The notes under the pieces: model-generated | The model's input: the letters and a program-made list of their open reading frames with translations, nothing else | What the model was told of the DNA's origin: nothing | Database searches by the model: none | Assembly: GCA_029718625.1 (NCBI GenBank) | Contig: CM056380.1 | Span: 43,571,689-43,635,688 of the forward strand | Length of the DNA stretch: 64,000 nt | Direction: 5' to 3' | Source: Synaphobranchus kaupii | Taxonomy: Eukaryota > Chordata > Actinopteri > Anguilliformes > Synaphobranchidae | Position numbers and translations under genes: made by a program | Part shown: positions 1 through 8,651 of the stretch, piece after piece | Position numbering within the stretch: position 1 is the stretch's first letter | How the letters are laid out: the number at the start of each line of letters is the position of its first letter

Positions 1-65
1 AAAATAAGATTTTAAGTCTCATTACAAGATTAAAACACTTGTTAAGACAGACATTTTTTGCTGTG
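1..65. mobile_element. 3' end of a CACTGCAAAAA-type MITE, cut by window edge
   Basis: These bases match the last part of the MITE at 19235-19470: an AATAAGATT block, then CTTGTTAAGA, then TTTTTTGCTGTG at the end. Only one terminus lies in the window, so length and target duplication are unknown. A hAT-like origin is inferred from the CACTGCAAAAA-type terminus. Confidence 0.55.
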
Positions 66-119
66 TAGAGCTTAGACATCCTTCCTGAACTTGTATACAC
101 CTCTGATACAGGTTTGATA

Positions 120-133
120 CTAATGTACTTTCT
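120..133. repeat. LINE target-site duplication, 3' copy
   Basis: CTAATGTACTTTCT directly abuts the element's A tail (T run on the plus strand). The last T is shared with the tail, so the exact junction is uncertain by one base or so. Confidence 0.9.
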
Positions 134-142
134 TTTTTTTTT

Positions 143-543
143 GAACTTAGTTTTTATTTCAGTGTCAACAACATAATACAATCATTTACACCATTCATCA
201 ATCATTTTTCCAGATGTTTTTCATTTTACAGCTTTTTGTGTTTTGTTTTGTTTGTCATTTTCCTGTACTCAAAGCAAATACATATTTAGCCAAAGAGGAA
301 CAAAACAAAGGCAAACATAATCAAACAACAACGAAACACTGAGAAGAGAAAAAAGCAGGAAAAAAAATAAATAAATAAAAATAAAATAAAAATAAAAAAT
401 AAAAAAAGGGGGGGGGGGGGAGGGGAGGGAATAGGTGGTATGGCTATTTGTGTGTATGCATGAGTGTTCATATGAGCATGTAGAGATAAGATGGAATGGG
501 GTTAGGGTATACAGTGTGTTCGAAATAGTAGGGTTAGATCACT
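143..543 (-). other. 3' UTR of the LINE
   Basis: About 400 bases between the ORF2 stop and the A tail, with an A-rich block (357-407) and G13 (408-420) on the plus strand, i.e. a C/T-rich tract in element sense. It carries no coding potential; the short P/F-rich frame here is a composition artefact. Confidence 0.7.
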
Positions 544-3500
544 TCATTGTATCAATATAGCCATGGCAGGGCTCCACCTTTTAACAAATAAATCTTTTTG
601 GAGTCTCAGGGAATATGTTATTTGTTCCATCTGGTAGATTTCCCAAACTTTCTGAGTCCATGTGTTATATGTTGGTGGATCAGGTTTTAGCCACTTAATT
701 GTAATGCATTTAATTGCTGCCGTTAGCAGTATTTGCAAAAGGTATATTTTAGCTCTACTCTCAATGCCCTCTGGGATTACTCCCAGAAGTGCCACTTCTG
801 GACTTTTGGGGAGACGCAAATGGAAGATTTCTGCAAGGGCCTCAAATACATCTCCCCAGAATGTTCTTAATTTGGGGCATGTCCAAAATATATGGGTGTG
901 GTTTCCAGTTTGTGTACTACAATTCCTCCAACATTTATTTGAATGCAGTGGACCCATTTTAGCTACTATTTCTGGAGTCCGAAAAAATCTCGTAATTACC
1001 TTCCACTTAAACTCCCTCCATACGTTTGAATTTGTCACTAAGTGTGCTTCAGTACATATATCCTCCCATGTGTCACAAGATATATTTGTGTTAATTTCAG
1101 TTTCCCATCTCTCTTTTATCTGTAGTGTATTGTTAAGATCCATGTCTGAAAATATTTGGTAGAAAGAGCTTACAATTTTCTTGTCTCCATTCCCTGTTTG
1201 TAATCTTTTCAGGAACTCTTCAATTGGAGTCGGCCTCAGAACTTTATCCCACTCCTTGTGTTTTGTTAGAAAATCCCTTAATTGCAGAAATCTGAAGAAG
1301 TCTGTGTTAGGGAGCAAAAACTCCTCTCTTATCTGGTCGAATGATTTAAAAATGCCATTCTTATGGAGTTGATAGAGATTAGTGAGTCTGTGATGATCTG
1401 ACCATCTCCTAAACCCTGTGTCTAACTGGGAAGGTACAAAATCTTTTATGAATCCAATTTCGGTTAGTGCTGAGATTGCTTTAGGCAGTCCAAATGATAG
1501 TTTTATTTTCCTCCAAATTTTTAGTGTAGCTCTAGTCCACTCACTCATTTGGATTTCATTTAAGGGAACGTCTAAGAAAAGTAAGGTCTGTAGGGGCCTC
1601 ACAGAAAAACTTTTTTCAATATCGAGCCAACGTGTATAGGCCAGGTCCTGAATCCATACTGTTAGGGGCCTCAACTGTGCGGCCCAGAAATAATTTCTCA
1701 AGTTTGGGAGCCCGAGTCCACCATGCGGTTTAGTCAATTGTAATGTTTTTAGTCTGATTCTCGGGCGCCTCCTTTGCCAAATAAATTTAGAAATGAGCTT
1801 GTCTAACTTATCAAATGTGGTTTTAGGGATATCAATGGGTAGCATCTGAAATAAATAGAGAAGCCGAGGCAGCACATTCATGCGTACACTCTCAACTCGG
1901 CCTAACAGAGATAGGGGAAGCGCTGTCCATCGGTCCAGATCTTTGCTAATTTTTTGAATTATGCTTTTATAATTTGCATCATATAAGTTTACTAACGATA
2001 GAGGGATTTGAATGCCTAAATATTTAATACCGTCCTTCGGCCATTTGAACCCACTCTGGAATTTGATCGTTTGTGGAATACCATAACCTATGTCCATAGC
2101 CATAGTTTTATCCACATTCACTTTGTAACCTGAGAAGTACCCGAATGTGGAAATTAGATCCTTTAAGTGTGGAATTGTTGTTGTCGGTTCAGTTAAATAT
2201 AAGAGAACGTCATCTGCGTACAACGATATTTTATGTTGCTCTTCATTTATTATCAGCCCTTTTATGTCACTATCATCTCTGATAAGCTGTGCTAGTGGTT
2301 CGATACTGATATCAAACAGTAGGGGCGACAGTGGACAACCCTGTCTACAGCCACGTTCAAGTGTAAATCGGTCCGATAAAAATCCATTTACTCTAACAGC
2401 AGCTTGTGGATTCGAATACAGTGTTTGTATCCATTTTATGAAGTTGGGGCCAAATTGGAGCCGTCTCAGTGTATGAAAAAGATATTGCCAGGATACCCGA
2501 TCAAATGCCTTTTGGGCGTCGAGGGATAGTAACATTGCTTCTTCATCTTTGGCTTTCGGGTGAGTCATTAAATTTAGCAATCTTCTAATATTGTCTCCAT
2601 AACTTCTCCCTATAATAAACCCGGTCTGATCAGGGTGGATGATTTCTGTAATAATTGTATTTACGCGTCTTGCTAGAATGGCTGTTAGAATGCGAAGGTC
2701 CGAATTTAACAGAGATATAGGCCTATATGACGGGCATTTAGTGGCGTCCTTGCCTTCCTTATGAATTACAACTATTGTTGCCTCCCTCCATGAGGGGGCC
2801 ATGGTACTGGATTGTAGTGCATAGTGATAAGCTTTTAGTAATAGGGGCGATATCATCTCTCGGAATGTTTTATAGAATTCGTTAATGAAGCCATCTGGTC
2901 CAGGACTCTTATTGTTTTTCAGTGTAGAGATTACTTGTTGTATTTCCCATTCCTCTATTGGTTCATCCAGCTCTTTTGCCATAGGCTCAGATAGCTCCTT
3001 TAATTTGATATCCTTTAGGAATTGTGCCAATTCTTCATCATCAGTACATGTGTCTGTATTTTTGTATAGGGATTTATAAAATTCTGCAAAGCACCCTGAA
3101 ATTTCGTCAGGTTTTGTTAAAGTTGAATTGTCAGCCTTTAATTTCTGAACTATGTTCGATGATTGTTGTTTCTTAAGTCTTAATGCCAATAATCTGCTTG
3201 CCCTATTTCCATTCTCATAATATTTTTGATTAGTAAATCTCATATTACCCTCAATTTTTTCGGTGGTTAGATTATTCAGGTCCCTACGTGCTTGTTTTAG
3301 AGCATCAGCTAGGTTGGAGGTCGGCATTTTTTTATGTTGCTGTTCAAGCTGCCTTATTTTGTCCTCTAATTCCTTATGTTTTGCTTCCCTTCTCTTTTTT
3401 TTCGCACTTGCAAACGAGATGATGCGACCTCTAATATATGCTTTTGCGCAGTCCCACAAAGTGAGAGGTGATATTTCGGGCGAGGCATTCAAATCCAGAT

Positions 3501-4311
3501 AGTCATTTAGTTCATTAGTTACAAATGTAATGAATTCTTTATCATTCAACAGTGATGCATTCAATCTCCATTGTTTGGTTGACGGCCTGTGACCTATGTT
3601 CCACACTAATGCAAGAGGTGCATGGTCAGATATAGTGATAGGTAAAATCCTTATGTCTTCAATCCTGTGTAGTTCTGCTTTGGGGGAAAAAAAATAGTCA
3701 ATTCTGGAATAAGAGGAATGTCTATGTGAATAAAAAGTAAAGTCTCTACTTTTAGGGAATTTATGTCTCCAAACATCAGTTAAGCCTGACTCCACTGATA
3801 GATGCCTGAGCATTTTACTCATTCTAGAAGTAGGAGATTTTGAGGCGGGTTGTCTATCCAAGAATTGGGACATAGCGCAATTAAAGTCCCCACCCAGCAG
3901 GAGAATACCAGAGCTGTGCTGTAATATTGTGCTAAAGACCTTACCCATGAAGCCCGGCTCATCCTCATTCGGAGCATACACGTTCATCAAAGAAACTTCT
4001 ATACCATCAATAAAGCCATTGACTAGAACAAATCTCCCCTCTGAGTCTTTATGAACTGTGGTCATTGCAAAATTAACCTGTCTATGAATCAAAATACTCA
4101 CTCCTCTTTTTTTACCTGATTGATGTGAAGAATGAAATATTTTGTCTGCCCAAGATTTCTTTAACTTCAAGTGTTCCGTTTCTGACAGATGGGTCTCCTG
4201 TAAAAATGCTATCTGACAATTCTCTCTTTTTAGCTGGTTAAGAATTTTCTTTCGTTTTATAGGACTATGGAGACCCTTAACATTGTAGCTTATAACCCTA
4301 AGAGATCCCAT
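544..4311 (-). CDS. LINE ORF2: endonuclease-reverse transcriptase, 1255 aa, intact
   Basis: ORF2p of the L1-type element nicks target DNA and copies the element RNA there. Residues 1-240 are an apurinic-type endonuclease with the expected catalytic set: N10 (SYN), E39 (QET), Y112 (NVYAPN), D142 and N144 (GGDFN), D205 (SRIDY) and D229-H230 (SDH). The reverse transcriptase core spans about residues 480-760, with the first catalytic aspartate at D598 (LSLDAQKAFD), the RQGCPLSPLLF block and the YADD box at 698-701. Near the C-terminus is a Cys-rich knuckle of pattern C-X3-C-X8-H-X4-C (C1127, C1131, H1140, C1145), as in L1-group ORF2p. No stop or frameshift interrupts it and no key residue is missing. 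The start MGSLRVISYN is natural, since the endonuclease fold begins there. Overlapping frames on the other strand are shadows. Confidence 0.95.
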   Translation of the reverse strand: MGSLRVISYNVKGLHSPIKRKKILNQLKRENCQIAFLQETHLSETEHLKLKKSWADKIFHSSHQSGKKRGVSILIHRQVNFAMTTVHKDSEGRFVLVNGFIDGIEVSLMNVYAPNEDEPGFMGKVFSTILQHSSGILLLGGDFNCAMSQFLDRQPASKSPTSRMSKMLRHLSVESGLTDVWRHKFPKSRDFTFYSHRHSSYSRIDYFFSPKAELHRIEDIRILPITISDHAPLALVWNIGHRPSTKQWRLNASLLNDKEFITFVTNELNDYLDLNASPEISPLTLWDCAKAYIRGRIISFASAKKKRREAKHKELEDKIRQLEQQHKKMPTSNLADALKQARRDLNNLTTEKIEGNMRFTNQKYYENGNRASRLLALRLKKQQSSNIVQKLKADNSTLTKPDEISGCFAEFYKSLYKNTDTCTDDEELAQFLKDIKLKELSEPMAKELDEPIEEWEIQQVISTLKNNKSPGPDGFINEFYKTFREMISPLLLKAYHYALQSSTMAPSWREATIVVIHKEGKDATKCPSYRPISLLNSDLRILTAILARRVNTIITEIIHPDQTGFIIGRSYGDNIRRLLNLMTHPKAKDEEAMLLSLDAQKAFDRVSWQYLFHTLRRLQFGPNFIKWIQTLYSNPQAAVRVNGFLSDRFTLERGCRQGCPLSPLLFDISIEPLAQLIRDDSDIKGLIINEEQHKISLYADDVLLYLTEPTTTIPHLKDLISTFGYFSGYKVNVDKTMAMDIGYGIPQTIKFQSGFKWPKDGIKYLGIQIPLSLVNLYDANYKSIIQKISKDLDRWTALPLSLLGRVESVRMNVLPRLLYLFQMLPIDIPKTTFDKLDKLISKFIWQRRRPRIRLKTLQLTKPHGGLGLPNLRNYFWAAQLRPLTVWIQDLAYTRWLDIEKSFSVRPLQTLLFLDVPLNEIQMSEWTRATLKIWRKIKLSFGLPKAISALTEIGFIKDFVPSQLDTGFRRWSDHHRLTNLYQLHKNGIFKSFDQIREEFLLPNTDFFRFLQLRDFLTKHKEWDKVLRPTPIEEFLKRLQTGNGDKKIVSSFYQIFSDMDLNNTLQIKERWETEINTNISCDTWEDICTEAHLVTNSNVWREFKWKVITRFFRTPEIVAKMGPLHSNKCWRNCSTQTGNHTHIFWTCPKLRTFWGDVFEALAEIFHLRLPKSPEVALLGVIPEGIESRAKIYLLQILLTAAIKCITIKWLKPDPPTYNTWTQKVWEIYQMEQITYSLRLQKDLFVKRWSPAMAILIQ

Positions 4312-5363
4312 GGTGCACGGTTAGAATTAGGAAAAATGTATATTTGTTCCTTTCGTGGGGCGGAAGGGGTCAGGTGGGAGGCAATATTTGAGCGTGGATA
4401 ATAATATATACTGATTATGTATGTGATTACTTGGATGAGAATGAATATGTGGAGGTATTTGCAATAGTATAGATGGATAGGTGACATGGGAATGGGGTAA
4501 CCAAAAACCAGGCAGAAGCAAGAATCCAAAAAAGGGGGGGGGGGGGAGAAAAAAAAAAAAAAAAAAACTGTGTAAGGCAGTATAAACCGAGTACAGTGGT
4601 ATGCAGTGTTTAAGCAGTAGCGTATGATTTTGCATGTTACTCCTGATCTTACAGTAAGATCCCTGGGGAACAGTGGGATCTGAACAAACAGAACTAAACA
4701 GTAGTTCAAAGAGAACCATAAACTCAACCGACAGTGTTGTCCGGTCAGTCCTGTGGGACAAAGTCCCGGGCTGCGGGTCAGAACGGGCAGCTATGCGAAC
4801 AGTCACAGAGAGTGCTCGCCTTGGCTTAAATGTACAACCAAGTATAACAGTCATAATTATAAGGTGACATCTTCAGGCTCCTGCAGAACCTCATTATAAA
4901 CCTAAAGCAAGGTGACGACATATTGTGTATAAAGCCTATGGCGCCGGTGAGAGATAACCATATCCAAAATAAATGAAAAAAGAAAATACAACACCCTATC
5001 CAATATGTAAATAGCTGAAGCTATAAGACAGTGCCGTTCATATGTCTCAAACCGTATGCAATGTATACTTCCAACCAAATTTAATCCAATCCAGTCAGGC
5101 AGACAAACATTAACACACGCCAATATGCACACGCCCACATGATTTCTCTGGATGTTATGGGTCGGTTCACGTAAGGGGTACTTACAAACTTTGTTGGGGC
5201 ACTTTTCAAATGAACACAACCTAAGTGATAATACAAATTAAAAATTACTTACTCAAATTGTCCGTGTGGATTAACCTTAAGTCACAAGTGGCGTTTTTTT
5301 TATTTTTTTTTATAGTCATAAATACACATCTGTGTCGTTTATAGAGTAAGGATACACCTTCAT
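4312..5363 (-). other. Inter-ORF region of the LINE
   Basis: About 1,050 bases lie between ORF1 and ORF2. They contain a G13 run (4534-4546) followed by an A-rich run to 4567 on the plus strand. Open frames here (4290-4854) are low-complexity, differ between overlapping frames and match nothing I know, so I do not call a third ORF. The region could hold an internal promoter or ribosome entry signal; the sequence does not show which. Confidence 0.6.
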
Positions 5364-6287
5364 TCAGATGTTGGCCGGGATGACACTGCCCTTTACATAG
5401 TCCATGGCTTTGGTGGCGTCCGCGAACTCCTTTTCCACGTTGTTATAGGAGATGCGGAACCTCGCAGGAAAAAGTAATCCATAGCGGACTCCCGGTCTCC
5501 CTCGTAGCATCTTCCGGACATCTGTAAAGGCTGCTCGGGCTTTAGCGACGCTGGCCGTGTAGTCTGGGAATATAGCGATGGGATCCCCGTTGTAGCTGAG
5601 TTGGCCTCCGTGGTCGCGGGCTTTCCTAAGGATGTCCATGGCATCTCCGTCGCTGTGTAATTTGGCGATGATTACGCGTGGTTTGTCCCCCGGCCTCCTC
5701 TGTGTTAAACTGCGGTGTGAGCGCTCCACTCGGATCTCCTTGTCCATCTGAAGCACTTCTTTGAGAAGTTTTGAAACTGCTGCGGGAGCGCTTGATCCTG
5801 GCTGCTCAGCGACCCCCATGATCCGGACGTTGCCTCTCCTCATCCTTCCCTCCATATCCTCACACTTGTCTTTTAATTCATCCACTTGTTTCCTGAGGTC
5901 TGTTACAGTAGTTTGAACCGAAGCTACTTCATCTGACCATGTAGACAATCCCTCCTCCACGTCTTTTACGGCGGCTTTTACAAGGTCAATTTCGGTGCGG
6001 ATTGCGGTTGTATTGTTAGCAATTTCGGTCTTCACTGCTTTAATTTCAGACCGCACCGCTTCAAAATCATCCGCTAAAGCGTTCTTCAGCTCTTCTCTTA
6101 TTACGGTGGATATGTCTTTCCTCAGGGAAGCAAGGATGTCAGCTTTGACCGATGCAGTGTCCATGGTGGGGCTTACCGCGGGAGCGGAGGCGGCTTTGTG
6201 GAGGTTAGCCGAGCGCTTCACCGAGGAGGTGTCGGGCCTTGTTTCGGATGGACCGTCGTACTTATATTTCCGCAAATTCCACGCCAT
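5364..6287 (-). CDS. LINE ORF1: RNA-binding chaperone-like protein, 307 aa, intact
   Basis: ORF1p of the same element. In the L1 family it trimerises, binds the element RNA and acts as a nucleic-acid chaperone. Residues about 50-150 are rich in heptad-like E/K/V/L spacing (coiled coil). Then comes an RRM-like segment beginning RRGNVRIMGVAEQ and a C-terminal domain ending before PANI, arranged as in L1 ORF1p (Transposase_22 family). The frame is unbroken. It is separated from ORF2 by about 1.05 kb, long for an L1, so ORF2 is unlikely to be translated by simple readthrough. The family call rests on domain order and motif style, not on a database search. Confidence 0.85.
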   Translation of the reverse strand: MAWNLRKYKYDGPSETRPDTSSVKRSANLHKAASAPAVSPTMDTASVKADILASLRKDISTVIREELKNALADDFEAVRSEIKAVKTEIANNTTAIRTEIDLVKAAVKDVEEGLSTWSDEVASVQTTVTDLRKQVDELKDKCEDMEGRMRRGNVRIMGVAEQPGSSAPAAVSKLLKEVLQMDKEIRVERSHRSLTQRRPGDKPRVIIAKLHSDGDAMDILRKARDHGGQLSYNGDPIAIFPDYTASVAKARAAFTDVRKMLRGRPGVRYGLLFPARFRISYNNVEKEFADATKAMDYVKGSVIPANI

Positions 6288-6457
6288 ACATCAATTTCAC
6301 CGGTGTTTTTCTTAATCTTGGTTTATCGATGATAGGTCTTGTGCATTTTAAGGCGAAGTCAGAACCTTGAATGTCGTTTATTTATGAAATTAATTCGGAT
6401 TCTGCAGGAGCTCTGGAAAATGCGTCTCACTCCATGAGTGGCTCACTAGCGCCCCCC

Positions 6458-6471
6458 CTAATGTACTTTCT
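6458..6471. repeat. LINE target-site duplication, 5' copy
   Basis: CTAATGTACTTTCT, identical over 14 bases to 120-133, directly follows the C-rich block that is the element's 5' terminus on the minus strand. Confidence 0.9.
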
Positions 6472-7518
6472 GACAGGTACTTCAACTTAGTAAAGTATTT
6501 CTTTATTTGAATGTGTCATTTGTACAAGTCAACTAGTCCGAACACTAAAAACTTTATTGTAGCAAATACACGATCTGCGCCTGGTGCTGTTTTGAAAGGT
6601 GTACATGGCACAATATATAAATGAGGTTGTAAGTTGGGTTTATACTTGAAAGACTCCACAAACATGAGCCTTTGCCTTTACAAGCAGCTGTCATTGTTTT
6701 AAGGCTGTGGGCCTCCCAGATGCGAAGAGACTCCGCCCACAGATATAATTAATACACATTTTCCCGGCGCCCCCTGAGGAAATTGCCTCCATTTAACATT
6801 TGTGAAAGGCCAAGCTGATCGAAGATCGCGAGAAGGTTTCCCATTAATGACGCAACGGGATTCAATCTGCTGGAAAAAGTTAAGACGGGGAAAGAAAATA
6901 GTCTTTTTCACTGTGCAAGGAATTACTGCACGATTATGCTAACAGCGGGTCTCATACAGGAAAACGCCATCTGGTGTTCAATAGATGGTACGACAGATTA
7001 AAGGAGAAATATAAAAATAAAAAGGATGACTGTGCATTACCTCAGCCGCCCCGCCACGGCTGCGCTGATACGGGAGGGGGAGATGGCTGCAGTGGGGGGG
7101 TGTGACTGCAGGGGGAGGGCGGCGGCTGTTGTTGGTGCAGGTGCCAGCAAGGACAGAAGGTTACTGATCAGTGGGGAGGAGAAACGGGTGAATGCAGAAA
7201 GGACCGGGGTGGGAATGCGAAAGAAAAGAGAGGGAGGGAAACGGACATGAAAGAGAGAAATAAAGACAGGGGGGTTGAGGGAGAGGGAGAGGGGAAAAGA
7301 AACGGAGGAGGAAGGGGGGGGAGAAGAAGGTAAAGGGCCCAGAAATTAAGGTGGGAGAGAGGAGGTCTTATGCAAAGGGAGAAAGGAAGGGAAGATTGAG
7401 GGAGAGAGGGAGGGAGAGGCAGAGAGAGAGAGAGGGCAGAGAGAGAGCAGTGGAGGTTTTGGGAAGGCGGGATGGCGAGGAGGTGAGGGAGGTGCCAAAG
7501 ATAAACCCGATCACCTGA
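6472..7518. other. No gene; purine-rich low-complexity DNA
   Basis: No exon-like sequence or recognisable family. From about 7195 to 7500 the plus strand is a GA/GGGA-rich purine tract (runs of GAGGGAGAGG type), able in principle to form triplex DNA. Open frames in it are composition artefacts. Earlier HSPA12A exons were looked for here and not seen. Confidence 0.6.
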
Positions 7519-7780
7519 CATCTGCAGTGGGGAGTACCATGCTGCGCATCTGCAGTGGGGAGTACCATGCTGCGCATCTGCAGTGGGGAGTACCGTGCTG
7601 TGCATCTGCAGTGGGGAGTACCATGCTGCGCATCTGCAGTGGGGAGTACCGTGCTGCGCATCTGCAGTGGGGAGTACCATGCTGCGCATCTGCAGTGGGG
7701 AGTACCGTGCTGCGCATCTGCAGTGGGGAGTACCGTGCTGCGCATCTGCAGTGGGGAGTGCCGTGCTGCGCATCTGCAGT
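7519..7780. repeat. 28-bp minisatellite, 9 full units plus a partial tenth
   Basis: The unit reads CATCTGCAGTGGGG followed by AGTACCRTGCTGCG; TCTGCAG recurs at 7521, 7549, 7577, 7605, 7633, 7661, 7689, 7717, 7745 and 7773, exactly every 28 bases. Units differ mainly at one R position (A or G in ACCRTG), once as TGTGCA for TGCGCA and once as GTGCC for GTACC. Because 28 is not a multiple of 3 and the unit lacks stops, long open frames appear in several frames on both strands; they are artefacts. Confidence 0.97.
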
Positions 7781-7799
7781 GACTCAGCATCCTAGCAGT

Positions 7800-8389
7800 A
7801 TGGCTTATTATTCTACTGGGGAAACCAGAGCTGCCCCACAGCCCTCTACCCAGCCCATTTGCTGGCTCAGTACTGAGCCCCTCCTGAGCTGGACTCTTGC
7901 AGGGATGGGCGGGGCCTGTCACTTATGAAATATCCTGCTATGTAATATATTATCAAGATCAGAAAAGATATTGATAATATATTGCAGGGTAATGACCAAT
8001 GTGCACGTTATTCTTTCCACTTTGAAATATTGTTTTGTACTTTTGTACCTTTCATTGCTGTGAAATATATTTATTGTTAGTTACAAAATGTTGCAATGTT
8101 TTCCTTTTCTGTAAGGACTAGGAGATGTGACATTGATAGAATAGAAATTGTAATTCTAATGGCCAGGTTGCAGGAGCTAGACAAAAAGGCTCCCAAAAGC
8201 AAAATTATTCTCTGCTAGTAACCATGAAACGTTTGAAATATTGTTTTGCACCAAAGAAAATGTAATTACTCTTGGGAGCTATTTCAGTGTGCAGAATCAG
8301 ATGCTTTATTGTCATCTGAACTTCACATTTACCTTTGTTTTAGTTTTTTATTTTGCAATCCCACCCGAATTTGGAATGTCCAATTCGCA
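7800..8389. other. No gene or recognised repeat
   Basis: Ordinary AT-rich sequence between the two minisatellites. It includes a small inverted pair of GATATTGATAATATATT style (7935-7985). I see no exon, RNA gene or repeat that I can name. Confidence 0.5.
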
Positions 8390-8651
8390 AACTATGTACA
8401 AGCATGCTCATATACGCCCCCTGCAGCTGGTTTGGAGAGTGAAGACAACTCACGGTTATCCTCCGAAACACACAGTGCCAGCCAGCTGCTTCTTTTCATC
8501 CTGTAACCACAAGCCACACACACGCAGAACGGGGGTGGAGGAGACCCAATCATACGCGCGCACGGAGAGCAAGCCACGGACGGCCAATAAGGGCGGCTCC
8601 AACAATGAACACTGCTATCCCTGCCGACTGAATCCCTTCCATATATCACTT
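8390..8651. repeat. Left part of interspersed repeat copy A
   Basis: Moderately repeated sequence similar in order to 33640-34025 and 54110-54480: a GAGAGTG block, a CAGCTGCTTCTTTTCATC-type block, and ATCCCTGCCGACTGAA just before the 35-bp array. The right part of the same copy resumes after the array at 10472. The family is unnamed here and looks like a dispersed non-coding fish repeat. Confidence 0.65.

Larger units (their letters stand above)
134..6457 (-). mobile_element. Full-length L1-type non-LTR retrotransposon with intact ORFs
   Basis: A complete LINE is read on the minus strand. Its 5' end is near 6457 (a GGGGGGG start), followed by a 5' UTR of about 170 bases, ORF1 (6287-5364), a long inter-ORF region (5363-4312), ORF2 (4311-544), a 3' UTR of about 400 bases and a short A tail seen as T133-T142. 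The 14-bp sequence CTAATGTACTTTCT is present at 120-133 and again at 6458-6471 without a mismatch. This is the target-site duplication left by target-primed reverse transcription, and it fixes both ends. The ORF pair (coiled-coil ORF1p; apurinic endonuclease plus reverse transcriptase ORF2p) is that of the L1 group. Full length, two open frames and a perfect duplication point to a recent insertion that may still be competent to move. It lies antisense to HSPA12A. Confidence 0.95.

Noticed and set aside
662..3502. Plus-strand frames opposite LINE ORF2
   Set aside because: Antisense shadows of the reverse transcriptase gene with no features of their own.
4290..4854. A third LINE ORF between ORF1 and ORF2
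   Set aside because: Low-complexity F/P-rich peptides driven by T and C runs; two different frames overlap and neither resembles a known domain.
7168..7928. Several long open frames on both strands
   Set aside because: They are translations of the 28-bp tandem unit and the purine tract; the repeat peptides have no family and all frames are open alike.
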